Under the pieces are notes generated by a model, which was not told the DNA's origin, ran no database searches, and saw only the letters and a program-made list of their open reading frames with translations. A program made the position numbers and the translations under genes. Positions 1-8,957 of a stretch of DNA of 64,000 nt are shown in pieces. Positions within the stretch are counted from its first letter, which is position 1; every line of letters begins with the position of its first letter. The DNA is from Fontibacterium meridianamericanum (GTDB lineage Bacteria > Pseudomonadota > Alphaproteobacteria > Pelagibacterales > Pelagibacteraceae), in the NCBI GenBank assembly GCA_965235635.1, contig CBDDYR010000004.1, positions 1 to 64,000 of the forward strand. The letters run 5' to 3'.

Positions 1-72
1 ACTTTTGCTACACAATTTATTATTGAAAGAAGATATAAAAATAAAAACTTAGATAACAAAATTAATTTATGA
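1..72 (+). CDS. C-terminal end of an upstream gene, probably an ABC transporter permease (partial)
   Basis: Frame 1 is open from the window edge and encodes 23 residues ending in N-L before a TGA at 70-72. That stop overlaps the ATG of the following ABC ATPase gene (ATGA, 4 bases), so the two are translationally coupled. In FbpABC/PotABCD-type operons the gene directly before the ATPase is normally an inner-membrane permease, and a short charged tail (ERRYKNKN) fits a cytoplasmic permease terminus. The identity is inferred from position only; nothing diagnostic of a family remains in this fragment. Confidence 0.5.
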   Translation, partial: TFATQFIIERRYKNKNLDNKINL

Positions 73-1133
73 CAAATATTGTAGAGATAAAAAATATTAA
101 TCTTTTTTTTGGCAATAATCATATTCTGAAAAATGTTAATATTGAAATTAAAGAAAAAGATTTTTTCACTTTCTTGGGACCCTCTGGATGTGGAAAAACT
201 ACTTTGCTTAGATTAATTGCTGGTTTTGAAAAATCACAATCAGGAGAGGTTTTTATTGAGGGTAAAGAAATATCAAATCTTAGTCCTTGGGAAAGAAATG
301 TAGGAATGGTTTTTCAAAATTATGCATTGTGGCCTCACATGTCAGTCTTTAAAAATATAAGCTTTGGTCTTGAAGAAAAAAAACTTTCAAAAAATGAAAT
401 TAATCAAAAAGTAAATAACATTTTAGAATTAGTTGATCTTTTAGATTTCAGTGAAAAATATCCGTATCAATTATCTGGGGGTCAACAGCAACGAGTTGCT
501 CTTGCTAGAACTTTAGTAATAAATCCAAAAGTTCTATTACTTGATGAGCCGTTATCAAATTTAGATGCAAAATTAAGGATTGAGATGAGAGAAGAATTAT
601 TAAAAATGCATCAAAAACTTGGAATTACAATTATTTTTGTAACTCATGATCAAGAAGAAGCTAACTCAATGTCAGATACAATTGCGGTATTTAATAAAGG
701 AGTCGTCCAACAAGTCGGTAGACCTATTGATCTTTATGATAATCCTAAAAATTTATTTGTTGCAAATTTTTTAGGAACAACCAATGTAATTGAAGGTTCA
801 GTTTTTAAAGATGCTAATGGAAACTATTTTAAAAGTGATAGAGGCTTAGTTATAAAAAATATAATAAATTCTGAAATAGGAAATTGTAAGATTTTGTTAA
901 GACCTCAAAATATATATTTAAATATTAATAATAAAGAAAATTTACTTCAAGAATTTTTTGCAAAAGTAATTGGTAAAGAATTCTTAGGCAATATGATCCG
1001 ATATACTGTGAATTTAAATAATCATATTTTAACTATCGATACTATTCATGAAATGAATGAAAAAATTCATCAAATAAATGAAGTTATAAAATTTTATTTA
1101 GATTCTAAAAAAATAAAAACATTTAGATTTTAA
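69..1133 (+). CDS. ABC transporter ATP-binding protein, Fe3+/spermidine-putrescine (FbpC/PotA) type
   Basis: This is the cytoplasmic ATPase subunit of a binding-protein-dependent importer. The 354 residues match the usual length of the FbpC/PotA/UgpC group. Visible motifs: Walker A GPSGCGKTT at residues 37-45 (Lys43), Q-loop Gln83, signature LSGGQ at 135-139, Walker B LLLDE ending at Glu160, and switch His193 in THDQ. About 110 residues follow the ATPase core and would form the TOBE-type regulatory domain of this group. It overlaps the end of the upstream gene by 4 bases. The substrate (iron, polyamine, thiamine or phosphonate) cannot be read from the ATPase alone. It converges on livF with about 90 bases between. 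Confidence 0.85.
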   Translation: MTNIVEIKNINLFFGNNHILKNVNIEIKEKDFFTFLGPSGCGKTTLLRLIAGFEKSQSGEVFIEGKEISNLSPWERNVGMVFQNYALWPHMSVFKNISFGLEEKKLSKNEINQKVNNILELVDLLDFSEKYPYQLSGGQQQRVALARTLVINPKVLLLDEPLSNLDAKLRIEMREELLKMHQKLGITIIFVTHDQEEANSMSDTIAVFNKGVVQQVGRPIDLYDNPKNLFVANFLGTTNVIEGSVFKDANGNYFKSDRGLVIKNIINSEIGNCKILLRPQNIYLNINNKENLLQEFFAKVIGKEFLGNMIRYTVNLNNHILTIDTIHEMNEKIHQINEVIKFYLDSKKIKTFRF

Positions 1134-1221
1134 TTAATTAAAAAATTCGGTTTGTTTAATTTTTATAAATCTTTTTCTTAATAATTGACCTTCAATGACA
1201 AATTTAATAAAAATAATTTAT

Positions 1222-1926
1222 TTATCCTATTCCCAAATAAGATTTTTTTACCATTTCATTGTTTAATAATTCTTTTCCTGTTCCAAAAATAATCGTTCTT
1301 CCTGACTCAATCACATACCCGCGATTAGAAATTTTCAATGTATTGCTAGTATTTTGTTCAACTAATAAAATAGTAATACCTTTTTTATTAATATTTTTAA
1401 TGGTTTTAAAAACCTGATCAACAATCAAAGGTGCTAGACCTAAAGAAGGCTCATCCAGCATTAAAATTCTTGGATTTGCCATTAAACCTCTCCCTATTGC
1501 GACCATTTGCTGTTCACCACCTGATAAAGTTCCAGCAAGTTGTGAATTCCTCTCTTTAATTTTTGGAAATAATTCATAAACATTTTCTAAAAGATCATTT
1601 CGATCTTTTTTGTTGGTTAAATAAGCGCCCATGTATAAATTTTCTAATACTGTCATTTCTGGAAATAAACGTCTACCTTCAGGTACTAAAACTAAACCAT
1701 TTTTTACATTTTCCATCGATGAAGAATTTTCAATATTTTTTCCATCTAATGTAATCGTTCCTGATTTTGCTTTTATAAGACCTGAAATAGTTTTTAGTGT
1801 TGTGGTTTTTCCAACTCCATTACTCCCAATCAAAGCAACGATCTCTCCTTTGGGTACCTCAAAAGACACATCCCACAAAGCTTGTGAATTTCCGTAAAAC
1901 ACCTGCAAATGATCAACTTTGAGCAT
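1222..1926 (-). CDS. livF: Branched-chain amino acid-type ABC transporter ATP-binding protein LivF
   Basis: One of two ATPases that power a LivHM-type importer. The 234 residues are the usual LivF length. Walker A GSNGVGKTT lies at 34-42, the signature LSGGE at 134-138 and Walker B ILMLDE at 154-159, followed by the LivF-typical SLGLAP. The segment VPEGRRLFPEMTVLENL is highly characteristic of LivF. Its ATG shares one base with the livG stop (TAATG on the minus strand), so it is the last gene of the binding protein-livH-livM-livG-livF operon. Transporters of this group carry branched-chain amino acids, but also amides, urea or other small amino compounds, so the substrate is not settled. Confidence 0.93.
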   Translation of the reverse strand: MLKVDHLQVFYGNSQALWDVSFEVPKGEIVALIGSNGVGKTTTLKTISGLIKAKSGTITLDGKNIENSSSMENVKNGLVLVPEGRRLFPEMTVLENLYMGAYLTNKKDRNDLLENVYELFPKIKERNSQLAGTLSGGEQQMVAIGRGLMANPRILMLDEPSLGLAPLIVDQVFKTIKNINKKGITILLVEQNTSNTLKISNRGYVIESGRTIIFGTGKELLNNEMVKKSYLGIG

Positions 1927-2643
1927 TAACTTGTACCCCCCAAATAAGCTTTGATAACCGTTTCATTTTTTACAATATTCGTTGGTATGTCCTCTGCAAT
2001 TTTTAGACCTTGTTGCAAAACAATAATGCGATCTGAAATTTTCATAATAGCACGCATATGATGTTCAACTAAAATTATAGAAATTCCATCTTTTTTTAAA
2101 ATTTTATACTAAATCACAAGCCTGCTCAACTTCTGAAGGATTAAGTCCACCCATTGGCTCGTCTAAAAATAAAACTTTTGGCTTAGTTGCAAGACAACGA
2201 GCAATCTCTAATTTTTTTTGTTGGCCCAATGTTAGATCTGATGCAAAACTATCAAATTTATCTTTTAAACCAACAAACTCTAAAATTATTTTTGCTTCTT
2301 GAGTTGCTTTGTTTCTATTTGGCTGGTGTAAAAATGCAGCAAGGACTACATTTTCTAATACTGATAAATTTAGAAATGGCTTTACAATTTGAAAAGTTCT
2401 AGCGATCCCAAGTTTAACAATTTTATAAGGTGATAAACCAGTAATATTAACTTTATTAAATAATACATTTCCTGCAGATGCTTCAATAAAACCAGTTATT
2501 AAATTAAATGCAGTTGTTTTTCCTGCGCCATTTGGACCGATTAAACCTAAAATTTCTCCCTGTTGAAGTGAGAAACTAATATTTCCTACAGCTTGTAAAC
2601 CACCAAAATTTTTTGTTAAGTTATTTACTTGTAATAATGACAT
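1926..2643 (-). CDS. livG: Branched-chain amino acid-type ABC transporter ATP-binding protein LivG (one frame change)
   Basis: The second ATPase of the Liv operon. The first 179 codons carry Walker A GPNGAGKTT (36-44), a variant signature LTLGQQ and Walker B VLFLDEP. The frame then hits a stop after EQACDLV. Skipping one base near 2100-2112 opens the continuation that starts DGISIILVEHHMRAI and ends AYLGGTS, which is the conserved LivG tail, stopping at 1926 on the livF start. The repaired protein is about 238 residues, slightly shorter than the roughly 250 typical of LivG. The frame change sits beside runs of A and T. Either a sequencing insertion or an inactivating mutation would explain it; the intact tail favours error. 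Confidence 0.85.
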
Positions 2644-3596
2644 TATGCTCTTTTTCTATTTAAGATTTTAATTAGTCTACCCCAAATACCCTCAGGCAAA
2701 TACCTTATGACTATCATCATAAATAAGCCGTAAAAAATTAAGTGACCTACATGAAACTTTGTTCTAAAAAATTCAGAAATTATAACTAAAACAATTGCCC
2801 CAACTATTGGACCTCCTGTGGTTGCAATTCCACCAACTATTGCTATAAAAACCATTTCAACTGATAATGCTATAGAAAATACCGCATCAGGATCAATGTA
2901 TCTAAAATAAAGAGCATAAAATCCTCCAGCCAAACCAACCAGCAAAGCAGAGAGTGCTAACGCAACAACTCTTGTATAAACAGTATTAATGCCTACGGCT
3001 TCGGCACTATCAATATCTTCTTTAATTGCAATCAAATATGCCCCTAATCTCGAATTAGAAATAAAATATGTTAAAGCCATTCCAAAAGAGACGATAATTG
3101 CAATAATATAATAAAAGAAAATTTTTTTTTCCCAGTCAATTTCATAACCTAAAATTTCTATTTTTGGTAAAAAAGTAATTAATAGACCTTGTGGACCTGA
3201 GGTTAAATTTTCCCAATTTAAAGCAATCAGTCTTAAAATTTCAGCAACTGCTAAAGTTGATAAAGAAAAATAAGGGCCTCGTAATCTAAAACATAATAGA
3301 CCTATAGGTATTGCAATAATCACAGCGAAAATACCGCCTACTATTAATCCAAACCACGGAGAATATCCCAATTTTAAATGTAAAATCATAGTTGTATATG
3401 CTCCAATTCCTAAGAAAGCAGAATGGCCAAAAGATACTTGTCCCGCATATCCTCCTAGCAAATTCCAAGCCAGACCAATAATAGTTGAAAAAAGTATCAT
3501 AATAAAAATATGATGAAAAAAAGGATAATTAATAATTATTGGAGCTAATAAAAGTAATAGAATTAGAGATATAGGAAAAATCCTATTATATGTCAT
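2643..3596 (-). CDS. livM: Branched-chain amino acid-type ABC transporter permease LivM
   Basis: An inner-membrane permease subunit of 317 residues with about eight to ten hydrophobic segments. The family-specific stretch GYAGQVSFGHSAFLGIGAYT (residues about 49-68) and the later GGIATTGGPIVGA identify the LivM branch. A charged C-terminus (NRKRA) lies on the cytoplasmic side. It overlaps livH by 4 bases upstream and shares one base with the livG start downstream, consistent with tight co-translation. It forms the channel together with LivH. Confidence 0.92.
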   Translation of the reverse strand: MTYNRIFPISLILLLLLAPIIINYPFFHHIFIMILFSTIIGLAWNLLGGYAGQVSFGHSAFLGIGAYTTMILHLKLGYSPWFGLIVGGIFAVIIAIPIGLLCFRLRGPYFSLSTLAVAEILRLIALNWENLTSGPQGLLITFLPKIEILGYEIDWEKKIFFYYIIAIIVSFGMALTYFISNSRLGAYLIAIKEDIDSAEAVGINTVYTRVVALALSALLVGLAGGFYALYFRYIDPDAVFSIALSVEMVFIAIVGGIATTGGPIVGAIVLVIISEFFRTKFHVGHLIFYGLFMMIVIRYLPEGIWGRLIKILNRKRA

Positions 3597-4459
3597 GATT
3601 TTCCTATCCCAAATAAACCTGATGGTCTAAATAAAAGTACCAATAAAAAAATAACAAAACCTATAGTGTCTTTATAAGCTACAGAAATATATACTGAACC
3701 AAGAGACTCAACTAATCCAAGTAATATTCCTCCAGCAATTGCTCCTGGAACACTGCCTAATCCACCTAAAACTGTAATTACAAAACATTTAACAACTAAT
3801 ATTTCTCCAACAGTTGGGTAAAGGTATAATGAAGGAGCAAGCAAAACTCCTGCTGCGCCTGCTAAACAAGTTCCAAGTCCAAAAGTTAAGCTATTTATTT
3901 TGTTAATATTAACACCCATCAATGCAGCAGCGTTCTGATTTTGCGCAGTCGCACGAATAGCTAAACCAGTATTTGTTCTTGATAAAAATAAATATAATAA
4001 AGCGGAAATTAATAAAGTTAATACAAATCCAATTGCAAGAGGTATTGAAATTGCAATACCAAATGGCCTCATCGGCAACATACCATAAACTAAGTTAATA
4101 TTTCTATAATTACCCGAAAAAAAAAGTAGAGCAAGGTTTGCAATCATTAAAGACAAACCGGCAGTAAATAGTAAGCTATTTAATTCTCCTGTAGGAATAA
4201 TTCTTGCTAGAATTAATTTATGTAAATAAAAACCAAAAATAAAAGTTAAAGGTATCCAAAGTATAAGAGATATGAAAGGGTCAATTCCTAATAGAGTATA
4301 ACTCCAATATGTTCCGAACATTCCCATCATTACAAATTCACCATGGGACATATTTATAATGCGCATAACTCCAAAGATAACTGTTAGCCCAACAGCAATC
4401 ATTGCATATAATGATCCTGTTAAAATACCGTTAACTATACTCTGGATTATTGTTTCCAT
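3593..4459 (-). CDS. livH: Branched-chain amino acid-type ABC transporter permease LivH
   Basis: The partner permease of LivM, 288 residues, almost entirely hydrophobic. The N-terminal pattern GILTGSLYAMIAVGLTVIFG, followed by INMSHGEFVMMG, is the hallmark of LivH. The ending VLLFRPSGLFG is also typical. It is separated from the upstream binding-protein gene by a strong hairpin and has no clear Shine-Dalgarno sequence before its ATG, whereas it overlaps livM by 4 bases. The hairpin and weak ribosome site together suggest lower expression than the binding protein. Confidence 0.93.
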   Translation of the reverse strand: METIIQSIVNGILTGSLYAMIAVGLTVIFGVMRIINMSHGEFVMMGMFGTYWSYTLLGIDPFISLILWIPLTFIFGFYLHKLILARIIPTGELNSLLFTAGLSLMIANLALLFFSGNYRNINLVYGMLPMRPFGIAISIPLAIGFVLTLLISALLYLFLSRTNTGLAIRATAQNQNAAALMGVNINKINSLTFGLGTCLAGAAGVLLAPSLYLYPTVGEILVVKCFVITVLGGLGSVPGAIAGGILLGLVESLGSVYISVAYKDTIGFVIFLLVLLFRPSGLFGIGKS

Positions 4460-4485
4460 TTAATAATACTTTTTTTTATAAACAT

Positions 4486-4519
4486 TAATCCCGTCATTTA
4501 TGATAAAATGACGGGATTA
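4486..4519 (-). promoter_or_regulatory. 14-bp intercistronic hairpin between the binding protein gene and livH
   Basis: A perfect inverted repeat: left arm TAATCCCGTCATTT (4486-4499), six-base loop, right arm AAATGACGGGATTA (4506-4519). It lies 12 bases after the binding-protein stop codon and 26 bases before the livH start. The bases following it on the transcribed strand are A-rich rather than U-rich, so it does not look like a classical intrinsic terminator. A 3'-end stabiliser or partial attenuator that gives more binding protein than permease is the likeliest role. Similar elements follow dctP and pstS in this window. Confidence 0.8.
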
Positions 4520-4530
4520 ATTAGATCGTA

Positions 4531-5760
4531 TTATTTTTTACTTGGGTCTGGAAAAACGTAAGCCGTTTCAGCAAATGCTTTTGGATATACGTCTAATAAC
4601 TCTCCTTTTTTCCATTGAGCTAAAACAGAATGATCTTTGGAATTTATATTTTGATTAGTAAAAGGCTCTCCTGTAGGACCCGTCCAGTTACCAAATTTTG
4701 TTTTTCCAAAAACAGTTTCAATATCTGTTTTTAGTAAAGCTTCTTTAATTGCTGCACGATCAGCTTCTAGATTTCCAGTTAATTTTGCTCTTTTCAATGC
4801 ATCTGCAATTACATAAATAACTGCGTATCCCTCTGTTTCATGCTCGTGAGGATAAATTTTATATTTTTCTTGAAACTTCTTATAAAATGCCTTTGTAGCT
4901 GCATTATTTTTGTTGCCAGACCAAGCTGCTGATGAAAAAACATTTTCAGCAAGAGGTCCTAGTTGTTTAGCAAAATCATCAACACCGAAACCACCCCCAA
5001 AACCAACAAATGCTTTTGCATTAATACCTATTTCTTTAGCATGACGAGTCATTAAGATTGCATCAGTAGTGGATACTGCAACCATCAATAACATTTCTGG
5101 ATTGTTGGCTTTTACTTTTGTCATGATTGGTTTAAAATCAAGATTATTTACTGGATAAGCTTCATCATTAACAATTTTTACATTTTTAGTTTTTAAAAAG
5201 TTCATAACAGCTGTACCAATTGTTTTTCCAAATAAACTATTATCATAAACGACTGCTACAGAATTTGGCATTGCTCCTGGAACTTCATTTAAAAATTTAT
5301 GAAATGCCTCTGGATAGATTGAGCCTGTTGGATTTTGACGAAAAACCCAATCAAAGCCTTTAGTTGTAATGGCATCAGCAGATGGATGATCTATTAAATA
5401 TGGAGTTTTTAGTCTCTGAGCAACTGAAGCAATTTCCATAGCTTGTCCAGATGCTCGTCCACCCGTTAAAATTAAAACTTTATCTTCATTAATTAATTTT
5501 TCAGCTACTGTAGCTGCTAATGGATTTTTAGCTTCATGATCTAGAAGAACTAACTCAAGTTTTTTTCCATTTACTCCACCTTTTGCATTAATTTCCTCTA
5601 TTGCCATTGTATAAGCTTTTTTAAACTTATCTCCAAATGGCGCATCAGGACCTGTCATTGGTTGTGGAGCACCAATTTTAAGTGATTGCGCATTTAAAAT
5701 AGTTGCGCTTAGTAAAAATATTGCACTGGCAATAGTTTTTATAATCAATTTTTTAAACAT
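4531..5760 (-). CDS. Periplasmic substrate-binding protein of the Liv-type ABC transporter
   Basis: 409 residues with a Sec signal peptide (MFKKLIIKTIASAIFLLSA, cleavage probably after ILNA near residue 24). The mature protein begins LKIGAPQPMTGPDAPFGD, the classic start of type I periplasmic binding proteins of the LivJ/amide-binding family. Other family features are AYTMAIEEINAKGGVNGKKL and the hinge-proximal EGYAVIYVIADAL. It captures the ligand for LivHMGF. Its ligand class is not clear: the group binds branched-chain amino acids, amides, urea or aromatic acids. It is the first gene of the operon and is followed by a 14-bp hairpin. The gene downstream of its promoter region encodes a rhodanese-like protein on the same strand. 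Confidence 0.9.
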   Translation of the reverse strand: MFKKLIIKTIASAIFLLSATILNAQSLKIGAPQPMTGPDAPFGDKFKKAYTMAIEEINAKGGVNGKKLELVLLDHEAKNPLAATVAEKLINEDKVLILTGGRASGQAMEIASVAQRLKTPYLIDHPSADAITTKGFDWVFRQNPTGSIYPEAFHKFLNEVPGAMPNSVAVVYDNSLFGKTIGTAVMNFLKTKNVKIVNDEAYPVNNLDFKPIMTKVKANNPEMLLMVAVSTTDAILMTRHAKEIGINAKAFVGFGGGFGVDDFAKQLGPLAENVFSSAAWSGNKNNAATKAFYKKFQEKYKIYPHEHETEGYAVIYVIADALKRAKLTGNLEADRAAIKEALLKTDIETVFGKTKFGNWTGPTGEPFTNQNINSKDHSVLAQWKKGELLDVYPKAFAETAYVFPDPSKK

Positions 5761-5864
5761 TTTTTCCCCTTATTTTTATTTAATTAAGCTTAAAGTTTAG
5801 CACTTAAAGTCAGAAGTACAATCTCTAGAATCTCTTTAAATATCAACAAATATTATATTTAAGA

Positions 5865-6259
5865 TTATTTTACAGGCAGATTAGATTTTTTCCAACCCTC
5901 TCCTGTTGCAGGATTGCCTTCAAAACCATCTGAAATATTAATTAAATTTTTATAACCCTGTTGTTGTAATAATTTTGCAGCAGCCATTGATCTAACTCCT
6001 GATCTGCAAATAACTAAAATATTATCTTTTTTTGGAACTTTTTTATCAAGAAATTCTTTAACAAAATTTTCATTTTTTTGTCGATCGGGCCCTATTAAAA
6101 GAGAGATAAAAAATGTTTTAGAATTTAAAGCTTCTGCATCAGGTTTTCCAATACTATTCCACTCCTCTTCGGTTCTGAACGTCTAAGAACAACGCTGTTT
6201 GAATTATTATTTAAAAAATCTTTAACTTTTTCTGATGGAATATTAAATACTTCGCTCAT
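5865..6259 (-). CDS. Rhodanese-like domain protein, about 130 residues (two frame changes)
   Basis: A single rhodanese domain, read from ATG at 6259 to TAA at 5865. Reading runs in one frame to SNSVV, in a second for LDV, and in a third from RTEEEW onward. Each switch is repaired by dropping one base, near 6187 and 6177. The restored LDVRTEEEW is the usual rhodanese entry motif, and the active-site Cys lies in VICRSGVRS. The C-terminus GFEGNPATGEGWKKSNLPVK resembles single-domain rhodaneses of the PspE/GlpE type, which move sulfane sulfur. It starts four bases after the aldehyde dehydrogenase stop, so the two are probably one transcript. Five of the window's twelve frame changes fall in these two genes. 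Confidence 0.75.
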
Positions 6260-6263
6260 ATAA

Positions 6264-7715
6264 CTATTTTATATTTCCAAATGATAATGTTTTTAATTCT
6301 AAATATTCTTCCATTCCATATTTTGCGCCTTCTCTACCAATTCCAGATTGTTTAATTCCTCCAAAAGGCATATAGGCACTTGCAAAAATTCCTGTATTAA
6401 TTCCAATCATTCCAGCTTCAATAGCCTCTGCCACTCTCCAAATTCTTGCAATATCTTTTGAGAAAAAATATGCAGCAAGTCCAAATTCAGTATTATTTGC
6501 AAGTTCAATGACTTCTTGTTCAGTTTTAAATTTAAAAAAAGGCGCCACAGGACCAAAAGTTTCTTCATTTGCAAGTTTCATAGATTTATCAACATTTGCA
6601 AGAACCGTTGCTTCATAAAATCTTCCACCAAGTGCATGACGTTTGCCTCCAAGTTCAATAGTTGCTCCTTTTGCTAACAGCATCTTTTATATGCTCTTCG
6701 AACTTTTGCAATTGCCGCATCATCAATTAGAGGGCCTAATTGAGTTTCGCCTTTTAAACCATCTCCCATTTTTAATTTTTTTATAACTTCGACTACTTTT
6801 TTTACAAAATTATCGTAAATATTTTCTTGAACATAAGATTCTATTTGGAGAAACGCATACTTGCCCTGTGTTCCTAAATTTTCCAAGCATCAATCCTTCA
6901 ACAGCGGCATCAACATCACAATCATCAAATACAATAAATGGAGCATTGCCTCCAAGTTCTAAAGAAAGTTTTTTCACTGTATTTGCACTTTGCTGCATTA
7001 AAATTCTTCCAACCGCTGTGCTTCCCGTAAATGAAATTTTTCTAACTTTTGGATTTGAAGTAATTTCTTTACCAATTTCTTCTGGCTGACCCGTTATTAT
7101 ATTTATAACCCCCTTTGGAAAACCTGCTTGTTCGGCAAGAACTACAAATGCAATTGCAGTAAGTGGCGTTTGTTCTGCAGGTTTAATTACAAAAGTACAT
7201 CCAGCTGCAAGTCCTGGAGCACATTTTCTTGTAATCATTGCCGCTGGAAAATTCCAAGGTGTAATCGCAGCACAAACTCCTATGGGCTGTTTAAGAGTTA
7301 TCATGCGTTTATCTTTTATTGGATCAGGAAGAACATCTCCGTAAACTCTTTTTGCTTCTTCAGCAAACCATTCTATAAAATTTGCAGCATAAATAATTTC
7401 ACCTTTTGCTTCACTCAAAGGTTTTCCTTGTTCAGCTGTCATGATCGTTGCTAGATCATCTTGATTATCTATAACTAAATCATACCATTTTTTTAAAATC
7501 TTAGATCTTTCGTGGGCAGTAAATTTTGACCACGTTTTAAATGCAAGTTCAGCTGCATCAATTGCCTCTGCTGTTTCTTTTTTTCCAAAATCTGGAACCT
7601 CTGCTATCAGCTCTCCAGTTGCTGGATTTATAACTTTAATTTTTTTATTAGAACTAACCCACGTTCCATTCAGGTAACACTTATTAACTAGTAAATTCTT
7701 ATTCTTTATATTCAT
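6264..7715 (-). CDS. gabD: NAD(P)-dependent aldehyde dehydrogenase, succinate-semialdehyde dehydrogenase (GabD) type (three frame changes)
   Basis: The repaired protein is about 483 residues, the usual GabD length. The N-terminal part shows ITPWNFPAAMITRKCAPGLA, the NAD-site FTGSTAVGR, the general-base motif LELGGNAP and the catalytic Cys in GQVCVSPNR. After one skipped base near 6837 the frame continues with VQENIYDNFVKKV; after others near 6700 and in the T run at 6669-6672 it continues with EEHIKDAVS and then KGATIELGGK. The C-terminus has PFGGIKQSGIGREG, typical of GabD. It would oxidise succinate semialdehyde or a similar aldehyde to the acid. The symbol is by family resemblance; related aldehyde dehydrogenases cannot be excluded. 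Clustered frame changes leave open a real pseudogene. Confidence 0.78.
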
Positions 7716-7769
7716 AATAAATAGCTTTTTAGGCTTAGATTCAGGGTTTTTTAATAATATATAGAAATT

Positions 7770-7779
7770 AGTTTAAACT
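7770..7779. promoter_or_regulatory. 10-bp palindrome in the gabD-dctP divergent promoter region
   Basis: The 153 bases between the divergent aldehyde dehydrogenase and dctP genes contain a perfect palindrome AGTTTAAACT (7770-7779). It is flanked by a wider inverted repeat, AGGGTTT at 7743-7749 and AAACCCT at 7781-7787. Such symmetry in a divergent promoter region is where a dimeric regulator would bind, and the two neighbours plausibly serve related carbon use. In very AT-rich DNA short palindromes arise by chance, so this is only a candidate operator. Confidence 0.3.
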
Positions 7780-7868
7780 CAAACCCTAGAATATTTAAAC
7801 TTGTCAACGTTCATGGTCTAGATAAACTGGGCCACTTTTAAAATTAACAAAATAAGGAAAATAACTAA

Positions 7869-8909
7869 ATGTTTAAAAAAATAACTAACTTATTTACTGC
7901 AATTACTTTTGTTGCTGTAACTTCGTTATTTGGTTTTTCTGCAACTGCTCAAACTCCGATTGTTATCAAATTGAGTCACGTTGTTGCCGAAAATACACCA
8001 AAAGGACAAGCTTCTTTAAAATTTAAAGAACTTGCTGAAAAAAAATTACCAGGAAAAGTACAAGTACAAGTATTTCCTAACTCACAATTATTTGGTGATG
8101 CAAAGGAAATGGAAGCGCTTTTACTTAACGACGTTCAAATCATAGCGCCGTCTCTTTCAAAATTTGACCGTTATACAAAAAAAATCCAAGTATTTGATTT
8201 ACCATTCATATTCAAAGATGCTGAAGCAGCTTTAAGATTTGAAAACTCCAAAGAGGGTAAAGCATTGTTAAAATCAATGGAAGACAAAGGTCTAATTGGT
8301 CTTAACTACTGGGGCAATGGTATGAGACATTTTTCTGCTAATAAAGATTTTAGACTACCACAAGACGTTAAAGGTTTAAAATTTAGAATCCAAGCATCTG
8401 ATGTTTATGAAGCTATTATGAAAAGTCTAGGTGCAAACGGACAAAAAATGGCATTTGCAGAAGTTTACCAAGCTTTACAAACTGGAGTAGTTGATGGACA
8501 AGAAAACTCTTTCTCTAATACTTACTCTCAAAAATTCCATGAAGTTCAAAAAACAATCATTGAATCAAATCACGGAATTTTAGATTACATGGTTGTAGTA
8601 AATGCTAAGTGGTGGAATGGCTTACCTGCTGATGTAAAAAAAGGTTTAACTGAAGCAATGAATGAAGCGACTGTTTTCAATAACCAAATTGCTAAACAGA
8701 AAAATGATGAAGCAAGAGCAGCAATCGAAGCTGCTGGAAAAGCGAAAATTGTAAAATTAACAGACGCGCAATTAGCTGAATGGAAAAAAGCTATGCAACC
8801 TGTTTATAAACAATTTGAAGCAGATATCGGTGCTGATTTAATTAAAGCTGCACAAGCTGCTAGCAAACCAGCTCAACCTAAAGCTGAAAAGCCTGCAGTT
8901 AAAAAATAG
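7869..8909 (+). CDS. dctP: TRAP transporter substrate-binding protein DctP
   Basis: A periplasmic binding protein of 346 residues with an N-terminal signal peptide (cleavage probably after GFSATA, near residue 27). The mature start IVIKLSHVVAENTPKGQA and the segment LKFRIQASDVYEAIMKSLGA, whose Arg (R in KFRIQ) normally contacts the ligand carboxylate, are standard DctP features, as is TGVVDGQENSF. It delivers organic acids to DctQM. An unusual Ala/Pro/Lys-rich tail of about 20 residues extends past the fold. It is the first gene of dctP-dctQ-dctM-hydratase and is followed by a hairpin. Confidence 0.94.
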   Translation: MFKKITNLFTAITFVAVTSLFGFSATAQTPIVIKLSHVVAENTPKGQASLKFKELAEKKLPGKVQVQVFPNSQLFGDAKEMEALLLNDVQIIAPSLSKFDRYTKKIQVFDLPFIFKDAEAALRFENSKEGKALLKSMEDKGLIGLNYWGNGMRHFSANKDFRLPQDVKGLKFRIQASDVYEAIMKSLGANGQKMAFAEVYQALQTGVVDGQENSFSNTYSQKFHEVQKTIIESNHGILDYMVVVNAKWWNGLPADVKKGLTEAMNEATVFNNQIAKQKNDEARAAIEAAGKAKIVKLTDAQLAEWKKAMQPVYKQFEADIGADLIKAAQAASKPAQPKAEKPAVKK

Positions 8910-8922
8910 TTTTATTTCATTT

Positions 8923-8948
8923 CCTGCGCAGATATAATTCTGCGCAGG
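8923..8948 (+). promoter_or_regulatory. 10-bp hairpin between dctP and dctQ, overlapping the dctQ ribosome binding site
   Basis: A perfect GC-rich stem: CCTGCGCAGA (8923-8932) pairs with TCTGCGCAGG (8939-8948) around a six-base loop. The following bases extend AGG into AGGGGA (8946-8951), the only convincing Shine-Dalgarno sequence for the TTG start of dctQ at 8958. The right arm therefore covers half of the ribosome site. Likely roles are protection of the dctP mRNA 3' end and reduced dctQ translation, which would match the excess of binding protein over permease needed by TRAP systems. Confidence 0.8.
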
Positions 8949-8957
8949 GGATTAAAC

